DNA from: Clarireedia homoeocarpa
Taxonomy: Eukaryota > Ascomycota > Leotiomycetes > Helotiales > Rutstroemiaceae
Reading direction: 5' to 3'
NCBI GenBank assembly: GCA_001465935.1
Contig: LNKV01000011.1
Coordinates: forward strand, 312,743 to 376,742
Length of the DNA: 64,000 bases
Every line of letters begins with the position of its first letter. Position 1 is the stretch's first letter. Shown here in pieces: positions 12,167-24,030 of this stretch. Below the pieces are notes generated by a model, which was not told the origin of the DNA, searched no databases, and saw nothing but the letters and a program-made list of their open reading frames with translations. The position numbers and the translations under genes are program-made.

Positions 12167-14711
12167 ATGGCGAAACGAAAAAACAACAGCCAGAGCAATG
12201 GCGATTCTTCAGAGACTAAAGTACCTCCGGTTCCGAGCCCACAGCCATCATCTACACTCTCAACTACGTCAGCCACGAAATCGAAGGAGACAAAATCTAC
12301 TCAGCTCACTGCATTGATTATATGTCGCAACAAGTATGTCCATCATTCCCCGCTCTCCGAATTCGTTCTCCGATATGCGTAGAAGGCAAGGTTAGCCTCT
12401 CGGATACGATGATTGAATAAACGAGAAAGAGAATCTGCGGATTGTTTATTTTTGTTACTGCCTCAAATTGCGCTCCTGCAAGCACCGCCCAAACTAATAT
12501 TTCTCTTCTTCCTGCAGACATTGGCGCTACATTTCCTCTTTCCATGGCCCATGGCTCCAATTACCTCCCGAAGTGTTAGAGAGTCTCGCAAATAACAATT
12601 ATATCCTTCCGCGCCCAAGACCAATTGACCCCGCCGTCTTCTTCGATATTCTTAAGATCCGCCAGCTTGTTGACGATGCCACGAATCTCGCAGTACGTGC
12701 GGCGAGCGGTGTTACGTCTTCTTCCCTTACAAATTCTCTGAATGCCGGCAATGGCTTGCTTGGAAATGGCGGCGCTGCGCTGGGACTGGGGCTGGGGGGA
12801 GGGGGTGGAAACGCGAAATTGAGTAGGGAACGAAAACATCGAATGCGAGAGCAGGCGACGCAGAGGTTATCCAAGGCATACCATCTTGATGAAATTGCAT
12901 GTAGTGTTGCAACCATGCAGTCCGCTTCAACACTGGAAGATGTTGCCCAGCTTGTCTTGCAACGGAATCCCAATGACCCCAATGCCAAGTATGTGCATTT
13001 CTTTCACGAGAAGATACCCTCGCGGCAACTAGCCGAATGTACAAGTCTACAACCTTTAGATGAGCTCATTGCGGATCGACCGAATGAAGGAGAAATATTA
13101 AGAACTCGTGCTGTCACAAAGATATTCAAAGAGGATTTCATAGGTGCGGCACAAGATCTCACGGCTGCTTTACAAATCTGTAGATTTTACCAGAGTCAAC
13201 ATAAGGCGGGACGACAGCAAATTCAGCTAGCGAGTGAAGCTGCAGCTGAATCTCAGCGGAATTATGGTAGATGGAGGGATGAGGTTAGGCTGGACGAAGA
13301 GGATCAACCAAGTAGTCTTGAGGCTCAACTTCTCTTTCATCGCGCTGGTGTCTATCTGACCATTGCCTACCAGCATGTCAATGCAGCTCTTCCACCTACA
13401 ACTAAATATAATAGCAATGGATCGAATGGAGTCAAAGTAGACAAAATCAATGGTACAACTAATGGTACAAACGGGACAACTGAAGAACGCCCTGAAATGG
13501 CTTCAGCAGAGAAAGAGGAACATCGAAAGCGTATGGAAGCCCGTAAAGCCGTAAAAACAAATGCCAAAAGAGCGTTGCGCGACTATCTTTCATTTCTATC
13601 ACATCTCGATTATACCCCTGGTCTTCCAGCCGAGATCACCGAAGAATTTGTGCGCAAGGTAAATCTCGCGGCAAATGGATACAAAATACCCAAACCACCG
13701 CATAACAGCCGCAACAGAATCCTTGATTTAGAGAGCAATGCATCATTAAGTAATGGTCAGCTTTCCGATGCTCTTGTACCACACACAGGCAATCGCAATG
13801 GAAGATATCGACCGCTACCGAGTTCATCTCGACCACCCGATTTACCAAGTTTGCCCGCGCCTACTGTCTATCAGATCTCAACCCTGTTTTCAGCAACACC
13901 GCCAGCTGATCTTCCACCCTATCCAGAAATCAACACCTCTTTAACAACCAGACAACAAAGTCGCGCCTCACAATCGGAAGCTGCCCAAGCATTACTAGCT
14001 CAAACTGATTGCCACGAAGCCCTCACGTACCATCCACTACTCACCGACGCCCTTCACTCCCTCCTCCTTTGCCACTGCCTCGTGCAAACCTCCGCTCGCG
14101 AACTCCAACGTCACGCCTACATGGCTGCACGCCTCGCCCGCGTCTGCGACGGCTACCCCATCTTCCAAGCCGCGCGCTCCCCCTCCCGCGCCGACTGGAT
14201 CGAAGTCATCCGACGCAACGATAACTGGATCTCGCTATCAGCATCCTGGGAAACGCTCTGCGCACCCGCTCCACTCCCTGGCCAGGGCCCCGCGAACCAA
14301 CAGAAAGAGACCCCGGCGGAGAAAAAAGAGCGTTTGAAACAACAAGCGATCATGGAAGCGCTCGAAGACGACCGTGTTCATGACGAAGCGAGTTTCCACG
14401 CGGCCGTCGCGGCGCGACAGCGCAGACAGGAAGAGGAGGCTAGGAAGGCGGACGGGAGGGAAGTCCCGAAACGATGGGCCCAGGATGATGGGAAGGATTA
14501 TCCGATTAGTACGGAGAGGGCGCAGGCGGTGGTTCGGTGGATCAAGGAGGCGGCTGTGGGTGGGGATGGGGCGTTGAAGAAGAAGAAGAGGGGTGCGAGA
14601 GGTGGGAAGGGGAAAGGGAAGGGACATTCTGGGTTGGTTGATGGTGTTAATGGGTTGAGGGTCGAGGGTGACGAAGAGGGGTTTGAGAAGGTGGAGGAGG
14701 AGGTTGATTGA
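12167..14711 (+). CDS. Conserved fungal protein of unknown function
   Basis: Two exons (12167-12333, 12518-14711) give 786 aa. The 184-nt intron is supported by the junction sequence ICRNK-HWRYISSFHGPWLQ-LPPEVLES, which reads as one continuous conserved-looking block. The first about 40 residues are basic and Ser/Pro/Thr-rich (MAKRKNNSQS). A globular helical segment covers about 55-290, followed by an Asn/Gly/Thr linker (GSNGVKVDKINGTTNGTNGT), a Lys-rich helix (KEEHRKRMEARKAVKTNAKR), and an Ala/Leu-rich helical segment around 620 (LLLCHCLVQTSARELQRHAY). The tail is very basic then acidic (KKKKRGARGGKGKGKG, ending EEEVD), suggesting nucleic-acid or ribosome contact. Similar ascomycete proteins are, as I recall, labelled 'histidine kinase group protein', but no kinase motif is visible. 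Confidence 0.82.
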
Positions 14712-15630
14712 GATAGATGTTCTAATCCCGCTGCCCCCCCCTTTTTTTTTGGACATGATGATGTATGGTGATATACATGATGCGATATCGATAGTTATGG
14801 AATCGGGTCGGACGATAAAAAAAAAACAAGGGAGAATATATGCGTATGCTCGCTGTTGGCTAGTCAGGGGCCGAGCAGCACGGCGATTATTAGATTTTAC
14901 ATTTCAACGCGATAGCGATGCGAGCAATCAAATAAACGACTGTTCCATTCACTAGGTGTGTCCAGTAATTGTCCAGTCCCTGACTTGTTTTGCAGCTCCC
15001 GCGCTCATGAGTTGGAGGCATTGGTGTTTGTGGAGTAAAGGTAAGTAGGTAGGTATGTGCAGCGATTTCCCCGCACAACGGACCACTGCCAGCCAAAGAC
15101 CAAACCCAGCAATGAACCTCTGTCCGTATACCAATCCCCACGGCAAGCATTGTCGAGACCAGTAAATGTGATTGAGGAAGTGCACACGCTACCATTAACG
15201 CAAACAGGAAACGATGCGTTCATGTCTTGCTATTCATCCTGATGGGAAGATAGATAGTACAGTACAGCCTCCAATGTCAAGCCTTATATTTGATTCAAAA
15301 AAAAAAAAAAGACGAAGATATCAAAGTGAACAAAGTATTCCCTTCCCTGTCCCTATGCCAATCGCCAACTCCTGCTTCCGAAACGCCTTGCATTCATACA
15401 GACGTTTGAGTTTGAGTTCAAATGTCATGACTCATTTCACATCGTTTATCAACACCAACATCGACTCAAAAGTAGGTATGCGAAAAACGAAATGGCAGGT
15501 ATGGTATATCGTAACTTGGATGCTGTAAAAGAAAAAGCCGAGCCCGTAAATATGGTACAAAATCATTTCGTCTATGTATTGGCTGAAGCGTGACCCAAAA
15601 GGTTGCCAAATAAATCGCTGTTTCGCATCA
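14712..15630. other. Convergent 3' flanks, no gene called
   Basis: About 920 bases between two converging genes. Around 14890-15223 (-) all three frames stay open for 70-100 codons, but they compete with each other and none has a clear start context, signal or motif. A poly-A run near 15297-15310 and a poly-T run near 14743-14750 are present. Confidence 0.45.
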
Positions 15631-18491
15631 TCATAATCTCTCGAATTTGATAGGATGATCAAACTGCATGGTGTGATTCATGAAATTGTCGATCTCCGTC
15701 AATCCCTCCGTCTCTAAACTGTGCATCAATTCCATTTGCTGTTCCTGGCTCAGACTCCCTGATCGTAAACCCATATCGTAGCCTTGCTCCGAGAATAGAT
15801 GTGGAGGGAACGAATAGTATTCCGGTTGAGTGAAGTAAGACGAGTCGGTTACGAGAGGGGGTTGGACTGCTGGCAATGAGGTTTGAACTTGCGTCTGAGA
15901 TTGCGGATGAGGTGGAGCGGGTGCAGCGTTCCAGTTCATTGGGTAAGATGGAGGTTGTGTAAACTCGGGGGGGAAATAACTGAAGCGTCGGTCGGATTGG
16001 CCACTTGAAGGACTAACGAAGATGGAATTTGATCGGAATGAAGGTTGAATAGGATGTGAAGGGTGGTGGTATTCGAATGGCGGTAATTGTTCCGGTATTT
16101 GATCGAATACATACCCAAACTGGGGTGGTGGCTGATATTTATTGTGCTGTGCATGAGGGATTGAAGCTGAGGTTGCGCTAGAATGGTCCGAAGCAGATGG
16201 CGAGTTTGCCTCGGGGAGAGAGGAAGGTGGAGAAGTCGCTGAAAATGATGACGCCGGGTTGGAACTATCGCCATTCTCATAGCTTTTAATACATGCTTTC
16301 GCTATCTTGACATAAAGATCTGAGACGGATTTCGTTCCCGGCCATCGTTCACGACAGTGAGCGATTGTGTCAAGAGCAGTTTCTATGTTCTCTTCAATTT
16401 CCTCCTTGGAGTGTATTGAACGTACTTCGGGGTACGATATTGTCCACAAAATTGTGTTGATCGTCATGAAAAGAGAAAGTAGAAATGGCCATGTGATATC
16501 AACCATCGATGCTTTCACAGACTCATGTTGCGATGCTATATTACTCGTCGCTGCATCATAGCACATCAAAGCCGAGCGAAACGACGGCTGGGGCACTTGC
16601 GGCGAAGGACGGAACAGGAAAACGATCATGGTGTTATATCGTCCGGTAAACCTACAAATTTGTCAGCACATACACAAGTGCGGCTCTTTGCAGAGTATTT
16701 GTATAAGTCTAGGCAGGCCTACGAAATTTGTGGGAGGAGCAGCTGACATACCAAGGTTTGCTCCAATTAGGAGTTTCTGGAGAGTTATCGAGCCAGTCCC
16801 TCATCTTTTGCATCATCTCAGCATACCAAGGATGGTCCTCGTTCTGAGGCTCAGACCTCTTCCGTAAATACAACATTCTCCGTATTTCGGCTTGCAGTAG
16901 TCTCATACGTAGAAAATGGATGGCTACCCGCTTTTTCTCGGATACTGGACCAGGAAGTATACCCTCAGCAGTGATGTTTTCATCATCTACCGTCTCGAAA
17001 AATACAAGGTCTAGATGATCTTTACCTGTGGCAAATCCATTTGGTCTGCCCATCGAATGCGCCAAGCCTAATTCCATTGATAGGACGATCCAGAAGAGTC
17101 TGCGCCGCATATCAAGCTGCAATGGGTTAACCATACCAAGCGAGACTCCTTGACTGATAGTCTTCTCCTCAGCCAGACCCAGTTGTTGGCACAATCTCGT
17201 GGCAAGTCCAACGATATAATATAGGGCAGTACGTGTAGGAGTCAGCATCGAGTATTGAGCAATCAAAACAAGACATTGTAAGGTCTTGATATCTTTGGGC
17301 CGAATCACTTCTTCGATATAACCCATTGCAGCCAAGTAGTAGCTGTCAGCAAGACCAGCATACTGTATATCAAGCTTTTGCATGCTGATTGCTAGAACCA
17401 TACGAAGGACGAAGTTCTTGTAGGGGTCATTACAACCATCATACACATCCTTAAGGTCCTTAGCAAAAGTAGGCTCATGGAGGGTAGGTAGCATGTATTG
17501 GGCTGTGAAAAGATAGTTAGTGACAGGCAAACGAAATTGAAGTTTGTTGATGTCGAGAAAAATTGATCAGTTTTCTTAAGGTGAACATAGATATTTGAGG
17601 TTCCAAACACCTGCCCATCATTGAAACCTCCCTTTTCTGGCAAATGGCCAACGGCTTCACTTTTATTTACTGCTCCCCGAAAGTCTCGCAAAGAGATACC
17701 TAAGGGGCTTTGGTATAACATTGAACAACTTGATTAATTGAGTAGAAAGAAAACACACCAGATGAAAATTGATGACTGACCTTTTTGGTTGAATACCTCA
17801 ACTAATTTGTCGGTCACTAAACGGCTAGGCAATGTTGGTGCTGGGACAGCGGATATCATAGGATAAGATTTCTTTCGTTCGGTGGTTGTATCTGGTGATT
17901 GTGCAGGAGTTCGTCGCTGCCGCACCTCAGGCACAAGCTCTCGGATACTTCTTGTGTCTGTGTATTTCTTTGCTTCTTCCATCACTATCCGGGTCATCGC
18001 AATGCCACTCGATGGTCCCAAAAATCTTGGTGTCTCATCATCTTCATGAAGACGCACAAGTCCTCCTGGCCGCACAATATCTTCTGTGTCTCCTTCTTCC
18101 TCGACAAGTTGGCTAAGTTCGGCTTCCAGTGCCCGGACTTTGTCTTGCAGTCGTATCACATATGTTCTAGAGATCCTCTTTCCTTTAGTTGTATCGAAGT
18201 ATTCGCATATGGCGCCTGCTCGTTCACAAGGAAGACATCGTGGTAAATTGGGATCGCATCTCGTCTTCCGCTGAGCGGTGGAGAAGATGTTAGTGCATCT
18301 AGGTCAAGCATTGGGAAATCAGTAAACAATCTACGAACCTGGCGACATCTACAACAAGCAGTTAATGTATGCGCGATCCTCGGCGAGTTTTCCTCGCTTT
18401 CATGCGAACTCTCCCTGGCATGGGAAGATTTAGCCTCTCGGGCTCGGTTGACAGAGCCTAAGGCTTGTCGGAATAAGTCTGCTGTGTCCAT
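15631..18491 (-). CDS. Zn2Cys6 transcription factor with fungal-specific regulatory domain
   Basis: Four exons (18491-18339, 18270-17781, 17502-16752, 16651-15631) encode 804 aa. The binuclear zinc cluster is assembled across intron 1: Cys 46, 49, 56, 63, 66 and 73 in CCRCRQ-RKTRCDPNLPRCLPC-ERAGAIC (C-x2-C-x6-C-x6-C-x2-C-x6-C). A linker and short coiled coil follow (YVIRLQDKVRALEAELSQL, about 83-103), for dimerisation. The fungal_trans region covers roughly 215-490 (LPTLHEPTFAKD, RMVLAISMQKLD, QYSMLTPTRTALYYIVGLA, LDMRRRLFWIVLSMELGLA). The last about 230 residues are Pro/Gln/Ser-rich, a plausible activation region. Intron 2 (17503-17780) is 278 nt, long for this window. Target genes cannot be inferred. 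The C6 gene at 21.4 kb is divergent from it but not a close copy. Confidence 0.9.
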
Positions 18492-19372
18492 CGACCTAGA
18501 GAATACAAATTCGAATGAGCAGGAGGCAGTTGTTTGTTATGGCGCTAAGCTTTCATAAGGCTTATCATTGTTAGGGAAGGCTGTCAATCACGGAAAAGTC
18601 GTCACTCAGAACATAAGTGTATATCACAAAGGCCGAAATAGCTGCGGGTTGTAAGATATCTCCAAGGTTGTATTGCAGAAACGTGATTTGAATTTAATCC
18701 AGACCCATGCGGGAGGGTTGCGCCAAACGAAAGGAGGGTTCGATTGTTAGGGTGGCATAACTATCAGGAGGATGGATCTTGACCGTTGAAGAATTTGGGG
18801 GGGCGGGATTTGCGAGGAGGAATAGGAATGGAAGAGGAAATGGAGAGGGGGAGAAAGGGTGTTGTTGTTACTGAGTACCGGTCGATTCGCCGTATAGCAC
18901 GAAGGACCAACTTGGGTACGACCAGACTAGAATAGTAGAATAGAGCCTTTGACTCCGGTACATTTTAACATGATCCCCCGCGCTCGAAAAAATTGTGGCC
19001 AACCTTGTGTGTGTGGTGTGGATCATCATTGCTCAGTACTTTTGTCCAGGGCAGGGACAACCCAGCAATAACGCACGAGTACTTCTGAGACAGAGAGCCA
19101 CTCGATCTACAGATTACCCACGTACGAAGTCTTGTGTGTGTGGTTTTGCTTCTACTGTACTGTCTTGTCTTGTACAAAGTACTTTGCACTTTCTACGCAA
19201 TTGGAGGGTATTCGTGTCCCGAGACTGTGAGTTGGTGTTGGCCTGGACCGAGGTTGGGAGTGCTTGTATGCGTGTTAAGGGCCGGGGAGTGAGTCGCCTT
19301 GCTGGTGTCTTTGAAGTCTTCCTCCTCCTGCTTCCGTGCGAGTAGCTTCCTCCTCCTGCTTCCGTGTGAGTA

Positions 19373-19428
19373 GGGATGGGGGATGGAGGATGGAGATGGA
19401 GGATGGAGGATGGAGGATGGAGGATGGA
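19373..19428. repeat. GGATGGA/GGATGGAGA tandem repeat
   Basis: Imperfect direct repeats of GGATGGA and GGAGGATG on the plus strand. Purine-only on one strand. Lies in the long space between the two zinc-cluster genes. Confidence 0.8.
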
Positions 19429-20628
19429 CGCAGATTCCTTCTGGAGATCTTGGGAAACGACCATACTTGACGAAAGGAGACTACAGTGCTACTTCGTACA
19501 GAGTAGACTATCAACGAACAATAATGCAATGACCAGGCGATGCCCCGACACCGTCATGAAGGATCAATAGGACCGACCCAGGCGCAAAAGTACTGTGTAG
19601 CACAGTATCAATGCTCAAAGCGAAGATATTGGCAATCGCTACTTGCACAACACAGATAATCGCATTGTCATGATTCAACCCTTTCTACGAAGTAGCACGC
19701 CTCGTCTCCCTTTCCTCGCTCTAGGCTCCTTTCCTTCGCCACACAAGGATCGCATCCGCCATGCACAAGTCGAATCATCTCCAGACAATAAATGCATTGA
19801 TGACAGTTGATTGAAACATAGGATCCAGCACGAGTGAGGCGTATAACTGTACAATACTTTTATTTTTATTTTTTATTTTTTATTTTTTTTTTTGTTATTT
19901 TTGGCAATAGAACCCCTTCCCTCTCTCTCTGCCTTGCCTGTTATCCGGTGAGTTAGTTGGTCGGTTAAATCAACCAAAGAAAACTTCTTCTAGAACAGCT
20001 CAAGCTTCTTCGCTGGCACAGATCAGTCACGGGACGACAGCAATCGGGTGGAGGTCGCCGTGTCGCCCGTGTACCTGGTACATGACACTTTGGATGATAA
20101 GGAACTCAGGAACGAACTCGCCGGGAAAGAGATCATAATCTACATTCACCTCAGCAATACGGAGTAGAGGATTTGTTACTGGGTGGAGCGATACATTGTG
20201 CAAACCGCAAACCCGTTCGTCCACATTTAGCCTTACTTCGTACTTCGTACATACTTCTTTTTTCCCTTGCTTTTTCCCTTGTAGTCTTACGAAGTACGGC
20301 CTCAACTCGACTCCCAATCGCAATCCTCACCTACCTGCATGGTTTTCTAGTGGGGCGTGGAATCCAAAAGATCTCTCACTCTCTAACTACAAGAATTTGC
20401 AGAGTAGCAAAGGGAAGGCTGCGCTCAAGGTTCGTGCAGTAACGCGTTTACGAGTGGATTTCGGATAGAACGTTTGCTGCAGGTTGTACGGTCACCCCGA
20501 AGCTGTCAAGCCTCGTCCTATCTAGCCGCGCCCCTTAAGTATAAAAGGTGCCAGGTGCGAAGCAGCGATCTTTGTTGCGATTGTTGACGTTGTTGGACAA
20601 GAAGGGGACTCGGGACTCAGGACTCATA

Positions 20629-20656
20629 CGACGACGACGACGACGACGACGACGAC
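20629..20656. repeat. (CGA)n trinucleotide microsatellite
   Basis: About nine uninterrupted CGA units in the intergenic DNA upstream of the plus-strand zinc-cluster gene. Confidence 0.9.
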
Positions 20657-21397
20657 AGTGATACTCGAAATCTTTTTGGTAGAGGCAAAACCTTGCCTAC
20701 CCCATCAGTACTTCGTACACAATCCTTCGACTTGGAAATCTTCCATGGAAGCGGCGGGACGTTGAATTTATTTGAGAGGTGGCCCCAACCCATCTACTTA
20801 TCAATAAATTGACAAGGGCATGAATCCTTCCTTACTGCAACTTTTCACATATCCTTGGACCCCGCCTTGAGACGATCCAGACGGATTAACACTCTGGCTT
20901 CCGCTTAACTCGTCCGCGCTCCCGTTGGATAATCCTCCAATTTTTTACAATGTGGGTAGCTTTATTCCACTTTTGCGCATATTCTGCGGAGCAATATACC
21001 TGCCTTCGTCGGCATCATGGCTATTGAGAAAGAATCCTCGTATGATGGTTCTCGGGGTCACCAGTATTTTGTTTCCCAACCCCGAACATCTGGGTAATAC
21101 GATAACAGTCTTGTCGGAGACGCCGCAATCAAATGACGACACTGATCGTCCCTTGCACCATCTGGCAGTATGTCTCTATGGCCGAGACTCAATAGTACCA
21201 GCGTTTGGCAGTTTTCGGCCTCCATGTTTTCGTCCTCAAATAGGCCTTGCAGTCGGGTTCTCTCTGGTTTCTGTATGACTGACATTCTTTTGTAGTTTAG
21301 TCACTTTAGCAGAAGCCAATAATGGCACTTGAAAAGTAAAGAGCCATTGTTCAAAAGCCCCCATTAACTCGAAATCGAAGAAATTAGCAAAGCCGCG

Positions 21398-23630
21398 ATG
21401 CATCGAGCCGGTCAAAGTGCAGCAGATACTCCGCTCCTTCGAGTATCAAGGCCAGTATCTGCTTGCTCGAGATGTGAGTTTGGCCGGAGCAGAGTCTCGA
21501 GCCAGAAAGCTAACGTTCAACAGGTCGAGCCGCGAAAATTAAGGTTAGGGGGGATTCTTTTGTCTTTAGGTGAACTAACTGATGAAATATCAAGTGCGAC
21601 GGTAAACTGCCCGCTTGTACAGCTTGTGAAAAGTCAGGGCGTCTAAAAGAATGCTCGAGCGCAAACGATCAATTCGCAAAGGGGAAGGAGAGGAGGTCCG
21701 TATAAGCCTGTCTCAAGCTTCTACTATTTACTGACCGATGCCAGTTATGTTGCCTCTCTTGAGTCGAGAGTCGAAAAGCTGGAAAAACGCTTGGCTTATG
21801 CCAAATTGCGAAAGGCATCCGTTGCAATGCATGATGTTGACAACTCACCTACAGAATTGCCAGATAGGAAAGATTCCCTAGCAACTATAAGAGCTGCTAT
21901 ACATGGAAAGGCTGCTAGGAAAAGGGAGGTTGCAGATGTGAACGAACTTGTGTCCGATTTTGGATTTTTGTGCGTTTTGGTAGAGCTCTCTCTTATTTAA
22001 CAAATCGTGCTGACTGGTACAGAACCGTCCATGCTACCACACGCGATTTCGAGGCTTCTACGACGAATATGACATTCGCAAGACTCATCCTCTCCGCAAC
22101 CAATAATGATAAAGTCCCTGAACCCCGGTCTTTACAGCTCCCACAGAGGCCGATCGCGACAACTCTGATCCAATATTACCTGGACAACATCTTCACCCTT
22201 TTTCCTGTCTTCCCGGAGACTGCTCTGTTCAATGCAATGGATAAAATATATCAGGGTGGTAGTCAACCAGTCAGTGACTTTGAATATTGGATTTTCTACA
22301 TGGCCCTCGCTATTTCATCTACGGCTCAATCTCGCAGCTATTCAGATTCATATTATGAAGAGGGCGTCTCTTGGATTGGGCGAGCGCTAACATATGCCGA
22401 TGAAGTTCTTGCGCCAGGCTATGTATCGCAGATACAGGCGCTGGTACTCTTCGTTCAATATGCAATGCTAGACCCAGCTCATTTCGACAGCTGGCAACTC
22501 GCTGGCTTCGCGTGCCGAGCAATTGTTGATTTAGGATTGCACCAAGACCCACCAAAGGAGCAGCAAACCGACAAGAATGCTCTAGACATGCGGAGGAGAG
22601 TATTCTATTGCGTCTATGCTCTTGACAGGTACGAGAACTCGTCCAGTGCCCTATATTTTGTACATTTCTAACATACAGCAGGTCTATCAGTATGGTACAC
22701 GCAAGGGCATTCGGCTTTACAGACGATTCCTCTAGTGTTGCATATCCGTCCATGCCAGTCACAATACTTAACAACAAAGCTAGAAAGGATTCTATTTCAG
22801 GCCCTCAATCTATGGAAACGGCCCATCTACTTTGGCAATTACGGCGTGCCCAATCGAGTTGGTATCAAGAGCTCTTCCAATCCAGTCGTGAGCCGCTACC
22901 ACAAGGTTCGAATTACATATGGAGAATGTGCCAGGAAATGCGGGAATGGTCCGATTCATTCCCTAACTCGTTACCAATCGTTTTCAAGGAATTTTTTGAT
23001 TTAGAACTTCTCTATAGCTATGTTTATTGTCTTGCGCCATCATGCCGCGTTCATATTGTTTCGGATTACGCAAAAGGCTTGATCTTCGAATATGCTATTG
23101 CATACATGCAGAAGATTTTCCCTATTAGCCAAGATCCGATAAATACTGCATTTTATACATACCACGATGCATTGAGAGTGTATTTCGTCGGTAGCCAGCT
23201 TATGGCTGTACTTTCAGACAACCAGGATCAATTGCTGAGTGGAATGGTCCTGTCATATCCTCCTGCGGGAATCGGATCTCCACCACCTATGCCTTTATCG
23301 ATTATAAATGGTACAGACAATACCAATAGAAGTCTCAATTGCATTCATCACATCAAAGAGACATTAAGAACTTTCGGTCATCGATGGGAGGATTCGAAAG
23401 CTCTTCTGTCGAGCTTTGAAGCTCAGGCAGAGCCAATTATTGCGTCTTTATTCATGCGGAAGCAACGTATCAAGGAGGGTTCCCCGGCCAGACACAGCCC
23501 ACCTTATTTACAGCAAGCTAGATATGATCAAAGGATTTACCAGATCAAGGACGAGTGGGCGGATGTAAACCCAATGTTCAACAATCTGAATATGCATAGA
23601 CACGGCGCTGGACCTGGGCCTGGATCATGA
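21398..23630 (+). CDS. Zn2Cys6 transcription factor with fungal-specific regulatory domain
   Basis: Six exons (21398-21473, 21524-21543, 21595-21695, 21745-21969, 22023-22628, 22682-23630) encode 658 aa. The zinc cluster is built from three exons, one of only 20 nt: Cys 23, 26, 33, 40, 43 and 52 (ACSRC-RAAKIK-CDGKLPACTACEKSGRLKEC). The last spacing is eight residues, still within the family range. The ASLESRVEKLEKRLA segment that follows is a short coiled-coil dimerisation element. The fungal_trans domain covers about 190-420 (YYLDNIFTLFPVFPE, VLFVQYAMLDPAHFDSWQLAGFACRAIVDLGLH, LDMRRRVFYCVYALDRS, MVHARAFGF). The C-terminal half is Ser/Pro-poor and helical. Intron phases agree throughout, so the model is coherent. 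No adjacent pathway genes reveal its targets; the next gene downstream (24031, +) is an orphan membrane protein. Confidence 0.9.
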
Positions 23631-24030
23631 TACATCAACGATTTAATGAATAAATTTACAATGCCACTGTGTGATAGGGCCAGAGCTCGATGTGAATATA
23701 CTATGCGGTATTGTGTTGTGAATCGCACTTACTTCATGAGCATACCATGGCAAGAACTTCAGGGTTTTATGTGGAAGGAATCATCTTCGTCCCTTCCTTG
23801 TGTAAAGGAAGTGGTGTTTATCGTCCCTCGTTACTCTACGTAGTAGTCCAGCTTTGTTTCCCAACTATCTCTCCATCCCTATTCATCAACATTTTGATTA
23901 GGACATCCGTGTCGTGTCATTACTATACCTTTTGGAGATCAGTATTATTCTACATTTTACTATTTCGCTTTATCGAACTCTACCTGATTTTCTACTTTGG
24001 AGACAAATTTCTTACGCACTATCACTTGCA
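23631..24030 (+). promoter_or_regulatory. Leader and promoter region of the two-pass membrane protein gene
   Basis: A 400-base gap between two genes in the same direction. One frame stays open across it and into the next gene, but the encoded segment is hydrophobic low-complexity text with no start context I trust. I read it as promoter and 5' UTR ending at a strong GTAAGT donor at 24033. Confidence 0.45.

Larger units (their letters stand above)
18492..21397. other. 2.9-kb intergenic region between divergent regulator genes
   Basis: No supported gene in 2.9 kb. It must hold the promoters of both zinc-cluster genes. It contains GGATGGA-type repeats (about 19373-19428), a T-rich low-complexity tract (about 19858-19902), a CGA trinucleotide run (20629-20656), and several copies of the near-palindrome GTACTTCGTAC/GTACGAAGTAC (19491, 20234-20250, 20287-20297, 20708-20718 approximately). 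Open frames of up to about 117 codons occur on both strands but none has recognisable content. Confidence 0.55.

Noticed and set aside
14890..15223. Three overlapping minus-strand frames, possible small membrane or secreted protein
   Set aside because: All three frames stay open at once, which points to stop-poor composition. I could not join any two by a convincing intron or find a family motif.
23711..24030. Upstream in-frame extension of the two-pass membrane protein
   Set aside because: Hydrophobic, low-complexity translation; a strong GTAAGT donor at 24033 and matching acceptor at 24087 argue that this is leader sequence.
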